From a virus: a stretch of DNA of 32,965 nucleotides. The translations under genes and the position numbers were made by a program. The notes beneath the pieces are model-generated. The model was not told the DNA's origin. It worked only from the letters and a program-made list of their open reading frames with translations, and did no database searches. Positions 26,750 through 32,965 of the stretch are shown one piece after another. Each line of letters begins with the position of its first letter. Positions within the stretch are counted from its first letter, which is position 1. The stretch is taken from IMG/VR virus record IMGVR_UViG_3300017917_002060, positions 1 to 32,965 of that record. The stretch is one strand, 5' to 3'.

Positions 26750-27786
26750 TTTACTTTTATAAATTTTCTAAATATAAAAAATATATATTAGAAAAATTTT
26801 CTAATGCAGTTCCAGTAAGTTCTTTAGAAGAAGCCATTTTTGTGGCGAATACTCATCAACAAAAAAACATTTGGTATATTGATAAGGATATATGGATCAA
26901 CGACAAATTTGATCCTAACTATACAGTTTATGATTTAGAAAAAGCATACATTCATTGTTTTGTGTCTAATAATAATTTTGGTTTATATTTTGTACCTCAT
27001 CCAAAATTACATATATTACTATACAATGAAAAAAAAGAAATTATGAATAAAAAAATTTCAGAAACAGATGTATTTTCAAAAATTATTTACGATATAATTT
27101 TTCTAAAGTTTCATGAGACAAATGCTAATGAAAATCTATCTAAATTAAAATCTCGATATCCTTTTGTAAAAGTGTCCGATAATGTTAAAGGCGTTCTTGC
27201 TGCTCATAAAGCAGCAAGTAGAAAAATAAGCACCCCTTATTTTTATGTTGTAGATGCAGACACAGAAGTATTAGACACTTTTAGATTTGACTATAATATT
27301 CCCTCTTATGATTTTGACATTGTTCATATTTGGAAAAGTCAAAATTCAATAAATGATTTAGTGTATGGAAACGGTGGTATTAAACTAATACCTAAATTTT
27401 TAATTGATTTAGATCTACCTAACGAAGTGGATATCAGTACAGGTTTAAGTCAAAATATTAAAATAATTGATACTATTGCTAGTATTAATAAATTTGCTTC
27501 GAGTCCGTGGCATGCCTGGAGAGGAGGATTTAGAGAGGCATCTAAATTAGCCAGCCAAGTTGCTAAAGGACATGACATACACGACGCAGGTAAAAGATTG
27601 CAAATTTGGACTACAAAAGGATTGGCTAGACGTTACGGCAGTTATGTAGTACAAGGAGCAAAAGCAGGAAAAAAATTCGGATTAGAAAATTATTCTAATC
27701 CGAACATGTTAAAGAAAATTAATGATTGGAATTGGTTACTTGAACTATTCAAGACACAATATAAAGATTTAAGGATTAAGTACTAA
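26746..27786 (+). CDS. Glycosyltransferase-like protein, family B copy 2 with extra N-terminal domain
   Basis: 346 residues. Residues about 109-346 align with copy 1: YDIIFLKFHETNANENL, NVKGVLAAHKAASRK, VVDADTEVLDTF (Asp170/Asp172), LVYGNGGIKLIPK (YGNGG 207-211) and SPWHAWRGGFREASKLAS. The first ~108 residues have no match in copy 1, but a stretch WYIDKDIWINDKFDPNY (43-59) has the same spacing of D-x-D, D, F and Y as the core segment at 167-183, followed by FGLYFVPHP. It may therefore be a decayed second half-domain. It starts at ATGA after copy 1. Its last 18 bp overlap the end of the opposite-strand thyX gene, so no terminator lies between the two convergent blocks. It lacks a clear strong ribosome site, which suggests coupling. 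Confidence 0.66.
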   Translation: MIYFYKFSKYKKYILEKFSNAVPVSSLEEAIFVANTHQQKNIWYIDKDIWINDKFDPNYTVYDLEKAYIHCFVSNNNFGLYFVPHPKLHILLYNEKKEIMNKKISETDVFSKIIYDIIFLKFHETNANENLSKLKSRYPFVKVSDNVKGVLAAHKAASRKISTPYFYVVDADTEVLDTFRFDYNIPSYDFDIVHIWKSQNSINDLVYGNGGIKLIPKFLIDLDLPNEVDISTGLSQNIKIIDTIASINKFASSPWHAWRGGFREASKLASQVAKGHDIHDAGKRLQIWTTKGLARRYGSYVVQGAKAGKKFGLENYSNPNMLKKINDWNWLLELFKTQYKDLRIKY

Positions 27787-28440
27787 TTGATTGCTCAAGG
27801 GAAAAATAGCAGATATAGCTTTAGCGCACTCTAAAGCTATCAGTTGGTGTTCCTTTTGTGTACCGTTACCTGAACGTAATTCAATAAAATGAACCCAACT
27901 TCTTAGGGTTCCATTCATATAGAGCTTGCTTTCAATTAGGCCTTCAGGAAGGACTGCACGAGCTTGTTCTTTAGCAATGCCGTTAGCAATGGCCCATTCA
28001 TATTCACGTTTGGCAGCAAAAATTACTCTTTGTTGAGCTCGGTACCATTCATTCTGTAATAGATTGTCATCTACTTCTATACTATTTTGTCTGTTCTTCG
28101 TATCTTGTAGTCTAGCTTCTCTTGTAACAAAATTTAAATCTTTTGTAGGATCTGCATATCTCTGACTAAACTCTTGGAAACTAAAACTTCTATGGCGTAA
28201 AATTTGCCGTGCAATATCTCGTGTTGTAGTAATCTCCATGCATGCTGATACCATTTCGAGAGGACTCCAGTGCTGGTGTTTTACTAGATACTTGATGAGT
28301 TTCTCTGAAGTTTCAGAGTTAAATTGATTACTGGGATTTGAAACACGAGCACAATATGCAATTAGTTCCTGTGCATCTGAGATTCCTAAATTAGAAAATT
28401 CTTCTGTAGGCTGTGAATAGGAAACAAGTTTAACAATCAT
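27769..28440 (-). CDS. thyX: Flavin-dependent thymidylate synthase ThyX
   Basis: 223 residues, the usual ThyX length. The signature RHRSFSFQEFSQRY at 82-95 fits the RHR-x(7)-S motif that binds dUMP and FAD, preceded by HQHWSPLEM (55-63) and followed by GTLRSWVHFIELRSGNGTQK in the C-terminal third. ThyX makes dTMP from dUMP with methylene-tetrahydrofolate, NADPH and FAD, unlike the ThyA-type enzyme of T4. It would supply thymidine for an AT-rich genome, in the host cytoplasm. The gene is last in the minus-strand run, starting by an ATGA overlap with the 105-aa gene, and its 3' end overlaps the opposing glycosyltransferase gene. The position after SPxE usually held by His or Asn is Met here. 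Confidence 0.93.
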   Translation of the reverse strand: MIVKLVSYSQPTEEFSNLGISDAQELIAYCARVSNPSNQFNSETSEKLIKYLVKHQHWSPLEMVSACMEITTTRDIARQILRHRSFSFQEFSQRYADPTKDLNFVTREARLQDTKNRQNSIEVDDNLLQNEWYRAQQRVIFAAKREYEWAIANGIAKEQARAVLPEGLIESKLYMNGTLRSWVHFIELRSGNGTQKEHQLIALECAKAISAIFPLSNQLVLNP

Positions 28441-28754
28441 AATTTTCTTTTTCTGAGGAACTTGGTTGTGATTTTTTGTATATCTTTTTTAACTTTATCA
28501 GTGTCTAACTTAAAGTCTATCTGATCTATTTGATCATCATAGGTCTTAAAAAATTCAGCCATCTCTTCTTCAACAGATTCGACCTGTGTTTTCTTTAGAC
28601 GATCTTGTATGGGAATTTCCCATACTCGACCATCTTTAAACTTTATTATAACACAAAAAAGATAACGTAAAGGAATTACTTTGAGATTAATTTCACCGAA
28701 GACTTCGGGCCAACGATCAATGACTTCCTTAGGTAATGTTTTGCCACTAATCAC
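28437..28754 (-). CDS. Conserved phage protein of unknown function (105 aa)
   Basis: Function not recognised. The protein reads ISGKTLPKEVIDRWPEVFGE, IPLRYLFCVIIKFKDGRVWE, then a charged helical half (EEEMAEFFKTYDDQIDQIDF, KLDTDKVKKDIQKITTKFLR). A short beta hairpin plus helices is likely. Similar small proteins (LPKEVxxxWPEVF ... LDTxKVKxDIQ) are recalled from cyanophage and other marine T4-like genomes without assigned role. Its start overlaps the stop of the upstream 197-aa gene and its TGA overlaps the thyX ATG (ATGA), so it is coupled on both sides. Confidence 0.66.
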   Translation of the reverse strand: MISGKTLPKEVIDRWPEVFGEINLKVIPLRYLFCVIIKFKDGRVWEIPIQDRLKKTQVESVEEEMAEFFKTYDDQIDQIDFKLDTDKVKKDIQKITTKFLRKRKL

Positions 28755-29344
28755 TTTTTCTTGGTTGGATCTAATTCTTCTGCCATTTTTCTCAGCTTGG
28801 CTGCTTCCTTATATAACCTATCTGCTTCACTACGGAATTTTGATGCACGTTCCTCGGAAGTCATATTTTCCTCATTCATCGGAGGACTGATATCTTTAAC
28901 CTCAGCAACTTCCTGAATTTCTACATCCCCGTCTTTTAATTCTTTAGTTTGAAGAGGACTTTTTACAGCTAAATCATCAATAGCAACACCGCGTTGTTCT
29001 GCAATTAGTTGATTTAGTTCACTGAGTTTAATACTCATTTGAGGTGTTGGTGTCATCTCAATAGCATCTGTTCCTACTCTAATCATTTTACCTTGAGTAT
29101 GTAGAGCTGCTAACATGACACTGCCGTCTGGAAATTTCGTTCTCGTTAATACGTCAGCAAATTCCATAGCATCTTGACCTGAAGTTGACTGCACTAAATT
29201 AATTAGGGCATCATGGTAACTGTCAGAAAGACTTTCTGTTGGAATAATCAAGCAGTGATATGCATCACCGGGCAGGGTACGAAAAGCTACTAGACATTTT
29301 CGACCAGTAGCAATTACCCTGCCTACATGTTTAAGTTCAACCAT
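28751..29344 (-). CDS. Conserved phage protein of unknown function (197 aa)
   Basis: ATG 29344 is chosen because it overlaps the preceding stop by 8 nt and begins the conserved-looking VELKHVGRVIATGRKCLVAF; an in-frame ATG 30 bases earlier would add MHLYRRDHNK. The first ~115 residues are compact (RTLPGDAYHCLIIPTESLSD, YHDALINLVQSTSGQDAMEF, LTRTKFPDGSVMLAALHTQG), followed by LSELNQLIAEQRGV, an acidic linker and a highly charged helical tail (SEERASKFRSEADRLYKEAA) likely to be coiled coil. No catalytic motif was recognised. Related proteins are recalled from marine T4-like phages. Operon position suggests an early or middle function; nothing more can be said. Confidence 0.64.
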   Translation of the reverse strand: MVELKHVGRVIATGRKCLVAFRTLPGDAYHCLIIPTESLSDSYHDALINLVQSTSGQDAMEFADVLTRTKFPDGSVMLAALHTQGKMIRVGTDAIEMTPTPQMSIKLSELNQLIAEQRGVAIDDLAVKSPLQTKELKDGDVEIQEVAEVKDISPPMNEENMTSEERASKFRSEADRLYKEAAKLRKMAEELDPTKKK

Positions 29345-29579
29345 TTTGTTGTGGTCCCTTCTGTACAGATGCAAGGAAGTTAGTTAGCTTATTATAGGTT
29401 TGACCAACTGCTACCATTTCACCAGGTTTGAAAGCACCTCTTTGACTAGCAACATCAATAATCATTTTCATAGCCTGAAGGTCGCTGATGTTAAGATCAT
29501 TGCTTTCTTGTTGAGCTGCATCGGGTGCGGCCTGAGTAGGATTTTGAGTTGGGTTCTGGGCAGTATTTTGTGTTTCCAT
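29337..29579 (-). CDS. Small conserved phage protein of unknown function (80 aa)
   Basis: Starts seven bases after a strong ribosome site (AAAGGAG), the best in this run. The first ~28 residues are low complexity (QNTAQNPTQNPTQAAPDAAQ), followed by a helical core DLQAMKMIIDVASQRGAFKP and GEMVAVGQTYNKLTNFL. The core resembles small proteins recalled from marine T4-like phages. The repeated QNPT units give a likely disordered N-terminus. It lies 17 nt after the 93-aa gene and overlaps the 197-aa gene. Role unknown. Confidence 0.66.
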   Translation of the reverse strand: METQNTAQNPTQNPTQAAPDAAQQESNDLNISDLQAMKMIIDVASQRGAFKPGEMVAVGQTYNKLTNFLASVQKGPQQNG

Positions 29580-29596
29580 AGTATCTCCTTTGTAAG

Positions 29597-29878
29597 TTAA
29601 TTTATCTTTGAGACAAGATAAGGGCAGGCAAGTTTGAAGAAACTAAGTTCTTTATGTTCTTCAAAACCAATTTTAATTACGTAGTCAATAGTATTGTTTA
29701 CTAGAGCAATACTTTTGCCAATATAATATCGGCCATTTAGATTATGATAAATCCAATGATCGAGATTTTTTAGACTAGAAGGATTAAATTTTTCTTCGCA
29801 ATATACAAAATGTTTTGCTGGAAATTCTACTCTACGTAGTTCTAAAACATTTAGAGGATTAATTTTATTTTTTCTCAT
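29597..29878 (-). CDS. Small phage protein of unknown function (93 aa)
   Basis: A 93-residue basic and aromatic protein (RKNKINPLNVLELRRVEFPA, HFVYCEEKFNPSSLKNLDHW, IYHNLNGRYYIGKSIALVNN, KIGFEEHKELSFFKLACPYL). The alternation of strands suggests a small beta-sheet fold. No family was recognised. Its ATG overlaps the stop of the upstream gene (ATGA), which supports it as a real gene in the run rather than a chance frame. It ends 17 nt before the next start. Confidence 0.55.
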   Translation of the reverse strand: MRKNKINPLNVLELRRVEFPAKHFVYCEEKFNPSSLKNLDHWIYHNLNGRYYIGKSIALVNNTIDYVIKIGFEEHKELSFFKLACPYLVSKIN

Positions 29879-30450
29879 TTAATACCTATCAGCATATATC
29901 TATTATAGGATATTGTTTTGAAATCAAATAATTTTTTATCACTGTAATACACAGTTGATAGAGAAAATCTAGCGTTAAAATCTTCTAGATTTAAGGGTGT
30001 TCTAACATGATCGTTTAATGGTAAATCGTTACCCTGTAAAAGCACAAGAGTACCAGAGGGGATATTGTTAAACCATTGATCTGATTTAAAGTGTTCTGTA
30101 CTAGTATTAATCACACAATTAATTTTTTCGAGGGTAAAATCAATTGTGTTAGCATCTCCTGGATAGGCACGAAATCGCCAATTATCGTAATGCCATGCAT
30201 TGTTAATGATATTAGCATTATGAGATGCAAACACATCAAGATCTACACTCCGACAGTACTCAATCTTAATATTATTTCTCACTGCCAAAATAAAATGTAA
30301 GAGATTATACCAACCTCCGAGAACAAATATTCTAAGAGGATTCAGTTTAATCTCTTTTACTGTAATTTCTAATTGTTCGGCAGCCCATGTCTTACTTAAA
30401 ACTTGACCTGCCGAAAAAGCATCGCTATCAACTCTTAATATCTGACTCAT
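29875..30450 (-). CDS. Putative Rossmann-fold / methyltransferase-like protein (191 aa)
   Basis: ATG 30450 is chosen: it overlaps the upstream stop by 23 nt, whereas a start at 30555 would run 128 bases into the VWA gene and adds an unrelated hydrophobic stretch. Residues include VKEIKLNPLRIFVLGGWYNL (strand-GGW loop resembling the SAM-binding motif I), IEYCRSVDLDVFASHNANII (strand ending in Asp), FRAYPGDANTID (motif near the next loop), KINCVINTSTEHF and SGTLVLLQGNDLP. The order of strands and acidic ends fits a class I SAM-dependent methyltransferase-type fold, but the GxGxG loop is degenerate and no target-specific motif is visible. Alternative: another Rossmann-like binding protein. Confidence 0.5.
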   Translation of the reverse strand: MSQILRVDSDAFSAGQVLSKTWAAEQLEITVKEIKLNPLRIFVLGGWYNLLHFILAVRNNIKIEYCRSVDLDVFASHNANIINNAWHYDNWRFRAYPGDANTIDFTLEKINCVINTSTEHFKSDQWFNNIPSGTLVLLQGNDLPLNDHVRTPLNLEDFNARFSLSTVYYSDKKLFDFKTISYNRYMLIGIK

Positions 30451-31606
30451 AATATGCGTGATTACCCCAGGGCGGAACAATCTCTTTACTGCCGTGAATA
30501 ATAAAAATAGTGTCGCAGTAATGTTCATCGCCCCAACTACCAAATGGATAACCATCTGTGAACATGATGAACTTTTTAGGATTAATATCGTTATCTTTCA
30601 TGTATTTCCAGTTACACATGAATTCGGTACCGCCTCCGCCTGTAGGAGCGTATTGTTCAAAATTGTCCATGGAATATCCATCGTAGTCAGCCTCATTATA
30701 AACTTCAGTGTCAAAACACCAAATTTTAATTTTAAAGTCTTTGTATTCTTCCATGATACCTCGGACTTCTCCAAGGAAATCCTTAGCCATGTCGTCGCTA
30801 ATACTTCCACTCATATCTAGCGACACACAAATATCAATAGTTTCGTCGTAGTTCATTCCGGGTAAAATCGCACCCGTGTGCCACGCTTTACGATTAGGGC
30901 GTTGAAAGGTATAGTCATTTCGAATAGTGCTTTGAATTTGTTGGCGAAGCAGTTCTCGCCAGTTCATTTTAGATTCAGTAAGATCTTTAATCATACGTTG
31001 AATCATAGCTGGAACATTACCTGCACCAGCGGCACTAGCAGCCTGAAGCATAGCATCCTTTAACTCATCGCGGATTTGTTTGAGTTCATCTTTGCTATAC
31101 TGCGGCCTCTTACCATTAGAGTCCTTAGTCCAGTCAATGTGTTCGTCTAACAACTGTCCTAGCGCAGACAATTCTTGTTCGTCTATATCGTTGTAAATTT
31201 CATCATAGACCTGTTCTGCACTTTTACCATAGTGTACAGGATCGTGAAAGATTTTGATCTTAGGAGGAACCTCGCCAATTTTATCACGTACTAATTGACC
31301 ATTGACACAATAGTCAGCAGCCGCATTCCAGATATTCGGATTGCGACCTTCTACGCGAGTCATATGATCGAATACGTTATGGAGAATTTCATGTGCTACT
31401 ACAAATTCTACTTGTTTTGTAGTGAGATTTTGGAAGAACTCGCGATTGTAATAAAGATGACGCCCGTCAGTAGCCGCAGTAGGACACCAGTCGCTACCAT
31501 CTACAATTTTCAATCGAGTAGCCATGTTGCCAAAAAATGGATGACGGAGTAGCAGTCCGACACGGGCTACAATAATTTTATCAGTGACTTCATCAATTTG
31601 CGACAT
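30428..31606 (-). CDS. VWA-domain protein with metallopeptidase-like HEILH motif (DUF2201-type)
   Basis: ATG 31606, seven bases after AGGAG, gives 392 residues; an upstream ATG at 31660 would lie within the promoter. The N-terminal domain has FVVAHEILHNVFDH with HEILH at 72-76 followed by NIWNAAADYCVN, the pattern of the DUF2201 putative metallopeptidase domain (zinc site HExxH). A linker with repeated charged helices (ELKQIRDELKDAMLQAAS) and MNWRELLRQQ leads to a C-terminal VWA domain with a MIDAS site: DMSGS at 264-268, Thr in GGGTEF, and Asp in MFTDGYP (351). In cells, such proteins work with MoxR ATPases, the gene directly upstream here, in complex assembly or metal insertion. The phage target is unknown. 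Confidence 0.83.
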   Translation of the reverse strand: MSQIDEVTDKIIVARVGLLLRHPFFGNMATRLKIVDGSDWCPTAATDGRHLYYNREFFQNLTTKQVEFVVAHEILHNVFDHMTRVEGRNPNIWNAAADYCVNGQLVRDKIGEVPPKIKIFHDPVHYGKSAEQVYDEIYNDIDEQELSALGQLLDEHIDWTKDSNGKRPQYSKDELKQIRDELKDAMLQAASAAGAGNVPAMIQRMIKDLTESKMNWRELLRQQIQSTIRNDYTFQRPNRKAWHTGAILPGMNYDETIDICVSLDMSGSISDDMAKDFLGEVRGIMEEYKDFKIKIWCFDTEVYNEADYDGYSMDNFEQYAPTGGGGTEFMCNWKYMKDNDINPKKFIMFTDGYPFGSWGDEHYCDTIFIIHGSKEIVPPWGNHAYYESDIKS

Positions 31607-31631
31607 TATCTGCTCCTGTTTAACAGTATAT

Positions 31632-31660
31632 AGTATAACAGGGTCCGAAGACCCTGTCAA
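31632..31660 (-). promoter_or_regulatory. Sigma-70 promoter TTGACA-17-TATACT for the VWA gene
   Basis: The -35 box TTGACA (31660-31655) is perfect and the -10 box TATACT (31637-31632) matches five of six bases, with an ideal 17-bp spacer. The predicted start is near 31625, giving a leader of about 19 nt that holds AGGAG before the ATG at 31606. The spacer is almost entirely an inverted repeat (next entry). Confidence 0.75.
31638..31657 (-). promoter_or_regulatory. 8-bp inverted repeat with TTCG loop inside the promoter spacer
   Basis: Minus strand: ACAGGGTC, TTCG, GACCCTGT. The left arm includes the last three bases of the -35 box and the right arm ends directly against the -10 box. In RNA read through from the upstream MoxR gene it would fold as a very stable C(UUCG)G tetraloop hairpin, a type common between T4 genes. 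No T-run follows, so it is not a classical terminator. As DNA it could be a repressor operator. Confidence 0.7.
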
Positions 31661-31677
31661 TTGGTGTTATTCCCAAA

Positions 31678-32766
31678 TTACTTCTTTTCGGTAGCAGCCG
31701 AAATATATTTGCCAAATTTCTTATGGAAATCGTCGAAGCAGTCGATTTCATCCGGATCCAACGGAAGTTGATATTGGGTAAGAGCAAGTTTAGTACCCAT
31801 AACAACCAACTCAGTTTCAAAGTTCTTCATAATGAATTCGAAGAAATGGTTGACCATGGAGTTCCAGTTTTTGGCACCCTTGTCACATGCGTCCTTTAAT
31901 TCGTAGCACAATGACACGGTCAAGGAGTACATGGCACTGATCTCCTTAGCCTCCATGGTCTTAACTTTACCATTCAAAATATCTGTAGGATTAGGCATCT
32001 TAGATGCAACCTTACGATGTGCCATAAACTTAACAGCCAATCCTTCTCCTACAGCACCAGTAACAAGATCAGTTAGAGTATTCTCGTCGGTGTCATCGTC
32101 GTCCAAAAGTTCGGACACAAATGTCCATGAACGAGGAGTAGCAAATGAACGACTAGCACTCTTAGGATCAAAGTCGTATAGATCCTTTTTAGAGAACTGC
32201 AAGAAACCTGCTACATCCTTATGGATACGATTAGTGGTAGCCCACTCGAACCAATCGTCAAAATCTACACGCATCTCCAAATGGATAAAACGGTTAGCTA
32301 ACGGAGCAGGCATACGATAGGTAACACCCTTGTCAGTTTCACGGTTACCAGCGGCAATCATAAGAACATTGTCTGGCAAACGATATTGCCCAACACGACG
32401 ATTCAGCACCAACTGATAAGCCGCAGCCTGAACAGCAGGAGCCGCTGAGTTCATTTCATCCATGAACAAAACCACATACTTGTGCTGACTAGCCATTTGA
32501 GCATCGGGCAGTTCCTGCGGAGGGGCCCAAACCATCTTACTCTCATTAGCATCAAAATAAGGGATACCTTTAATGTCAGTAGGCTCCCAGAGGCTCAAAC
32601 GTACATCAATTACGTGAGCGTCAATAGATTCTGCAATTTGATGAACAACTTCACTCTTGCCAATGCCCGGAGGGCCCCACAAGAACAAAGGACGCTTATT
32701 TTTCATAGCCTTAAGAATGCTCTTTTTTGCAGCCTTCGGGCCAACGGTACGGGTCATCTCGGACAT
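31678..32766 (-). CDS. MoxR-type AAA+ ATPase
   Basis: 362 residues, starting seven bases after AAGGAG. The Walker A motif is GPPGIGKS (31-38), Walker B is VVLFMDEMN (98-106), a sensor-1 type LMIAAGNRETDKG follows, then RMPAPLANRFIHLEM, which fits the arginine-finger region of MoxR proteins. The insert WEPTDIKGIPYFD between Walker A and B is also MoxR-like. MoxR ATPases form hexamers that remodel protein complexes, usually with a VWA-domain partner encoded next door; here the VWA/HEILH gene follows 71 bases downstream. The predicted chaperone activity fits assembly or maturation of a phage or host complex, but the target is not visible. Base composition is richer in GC than the structural genes (about 45% in one sampled line against about 32%). 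Confidence 0.9.
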   Translation of the reverse strand: MSEMTRTVGPKAAKKSILKAMKNKRPLFLWGPPGIGKSEVVHQIAESIDAHVIDVRLSLWEPTDIKGIPYFDANESKMVWAPPQELPDAQMASQHKYVVLFMDEMNSAAPAVQAAAYQLVLNRRVGQYRLPDNVLMIAAGNRETDKGVTYRMPAPLANRFIHLEMRVDFDDWFEWATTNRIHKDVAGFLQFSKKDLYDFDPKSASRSFATPRSWTFVSELLDDDDTDENTLTDLVTGAVGEGLAVKFMAHRKVASKMPNPTDILNGKVKTMEAKEISAMYSLTVSLCYELKDACDKGAKNWNSMVNHFFEFIMKNFETELVVMGTKLALTQYQLPLDPDEIDCFDDFHKKFGKYISAATEKK

Positions 32767-32812
32767 TGTTAACTCCTTGTAAAAAACTGTTGATCAGTGC
32801 CTAAGTGTTAGT

Positions 32813-32841
32813 ATTATATGGCAAAACAGTCTCGAAGTCAA
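32813..32841 (-). promoter_or_regulatory. Sigma-70 promoter TTGACT-17-TATAAT for the MoxR gene
   Basis: The -35 box TTGACT (32841-32836) matches five of six and the -10 box TATAAT (32818-32813) is perfect, separated by exactly 17 bp. The predicted start is near 32806, giving a leader of about 40 nt that carries AAGGAG before the ATG at 32766. It lies between the stop of the partial upstream gene and the MoxR start. Confidence 0.8.
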
Positions 32842-32860
32842 CTTCTTTTTTCTATTTTGG

Positions 32861-32965
32861 CTAAACTTCTTCGTTTTTATTTTGGTTGTTTATGGCTTTG
32901 ATTAGTCCATATTTTCTAATGTCATCCGAAAATAGATAAAGTTCAAAACTCTTTTTTTCGGAAAA
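32861..32965 (-). CDS. 3' end of an unidentified gene (34 codons visible)
   Basis: An open frame enters from the right edge and stops at TAG 32863-32861. The visible C-terminus includes KKSFELYLFSDDIRKYGLIK and ends INNQNKNEEV. The mix of charged and hydrophobic residues looks coding, and the stop lies just upstream of the MoxR promoter, as expected for the preceding gene. Too short to identify. Confidence 0.5.
   Translation of the reverse strand, partial: FSEKKSFELYLFSDDIRKYGLIKAINNQNKNEEV

Noticed and set aside
30451-30555. Upstream in-frame start for the methyltransferase-like gene, adding 35 hydrophobic residues
   Set aside because: It would overlap the VWA gene by 128 bases, and the added segment is the shadow of that gene's C-terminus; ATG 30450 gives a normal 23-nt overlap.
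30458-30820. 120-codon open frame on the plus strand opposite the VWA gene
   Set aside because: It is the complement of conserved VWA-domain codons; no independent coding signal.
31607-31660. Upstream in-frame start for the VWA gene
   Set aside because: The added codons come from the promoter and leader; ATG 31606 has a well-spaced AGGAG.
31931-32320. 129-codon open frame on the plus strand opposite the MoxR gene
   Set aside because: Antisense shadow of a gene with clear Walker motifs; the translation has no recognisable family and no ribosome site of note.

Overview
The window looks like part of the genome of an AT-rich, contractile-tailed bacteriophage of the T4-like (myovirus) type, probably aquatic. 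The evidence is a T4 gp6-type baseplate wedge protein, a gp12-type tail-collar domain, two copies of a T4-type late promoter element (TATAAATA / AATAAATA, both exactly 22 nt before an ATG), tightly packed genes with 1-23 nt overlaps, and a flavin-dependent thymidylate synthase of the kind common in marine T4-like phages. No tRNA, CRISPR array, insertion sequence or integrase was seen. The host cannot be named from this sequence.

Layout. Plus strand, 1-23158, is a late structural block: the 3' part of a gp6-like wedge gene, then a single 4543-residue giant tail/baseplate protein that fills 13.6 kb, then a 202-aa virion protein, three tail-fibre-like proteins that share a ~200-residue N-terminal domain (the first ends in a tail-collar tip, the third in a YADLAE-type tip), and a 304-aa structural protein. 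After an 11-bp inverted repeat (23186-23214), plus strand 23223-27786 is an unbroken run of six overlapping genes: a 115-aa protein of unknown role, two related GT-A type glycosyltransferase-like proteins, a 211-aa unknown, and two related glycosyltransferase-like proteins of a second family.

Minus strand, 32965-27769 (transcribed leftward, converging on the plus block with an 18-bp overlap), starts with the tail end of an unknown gene. It then holds a MoxR-type AAA+ ATPase, a protein with a zinc-metallopeptidase-like HEILH motif plus a von Willebrand A domain, a putative Rossmann/methyltransferase-like protein, four small unknown proteins and ThyX. Two near-consensus sigma-70 promoters (TTGACT-17-TATAAT and TTGACA-17-TATACT) drive the ATPase and the VWA gene, so this block probably uses unmodified host polymerase while the structural block uses the phage late system.

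How the parts may work together: the right block makes DNA precursors (ThyX) and a AAA+/VWA remodelling pair; the left block builds the baseplate and adhesive tail; the glycosyltransferase cassette lies directly downstream of the fibre genes and may decorate virion proteins or another phage target. The most unusual element is the giant protein. It carries a copper-ligand-free cupredoxin-like domain, five short carbohydrate-binding-module-like segments, a seven-repeat FG-GAP beta-propeller region with three of those segments inserted in or between its blades, GSGY repeats and a tandem series of beta-rich modules.
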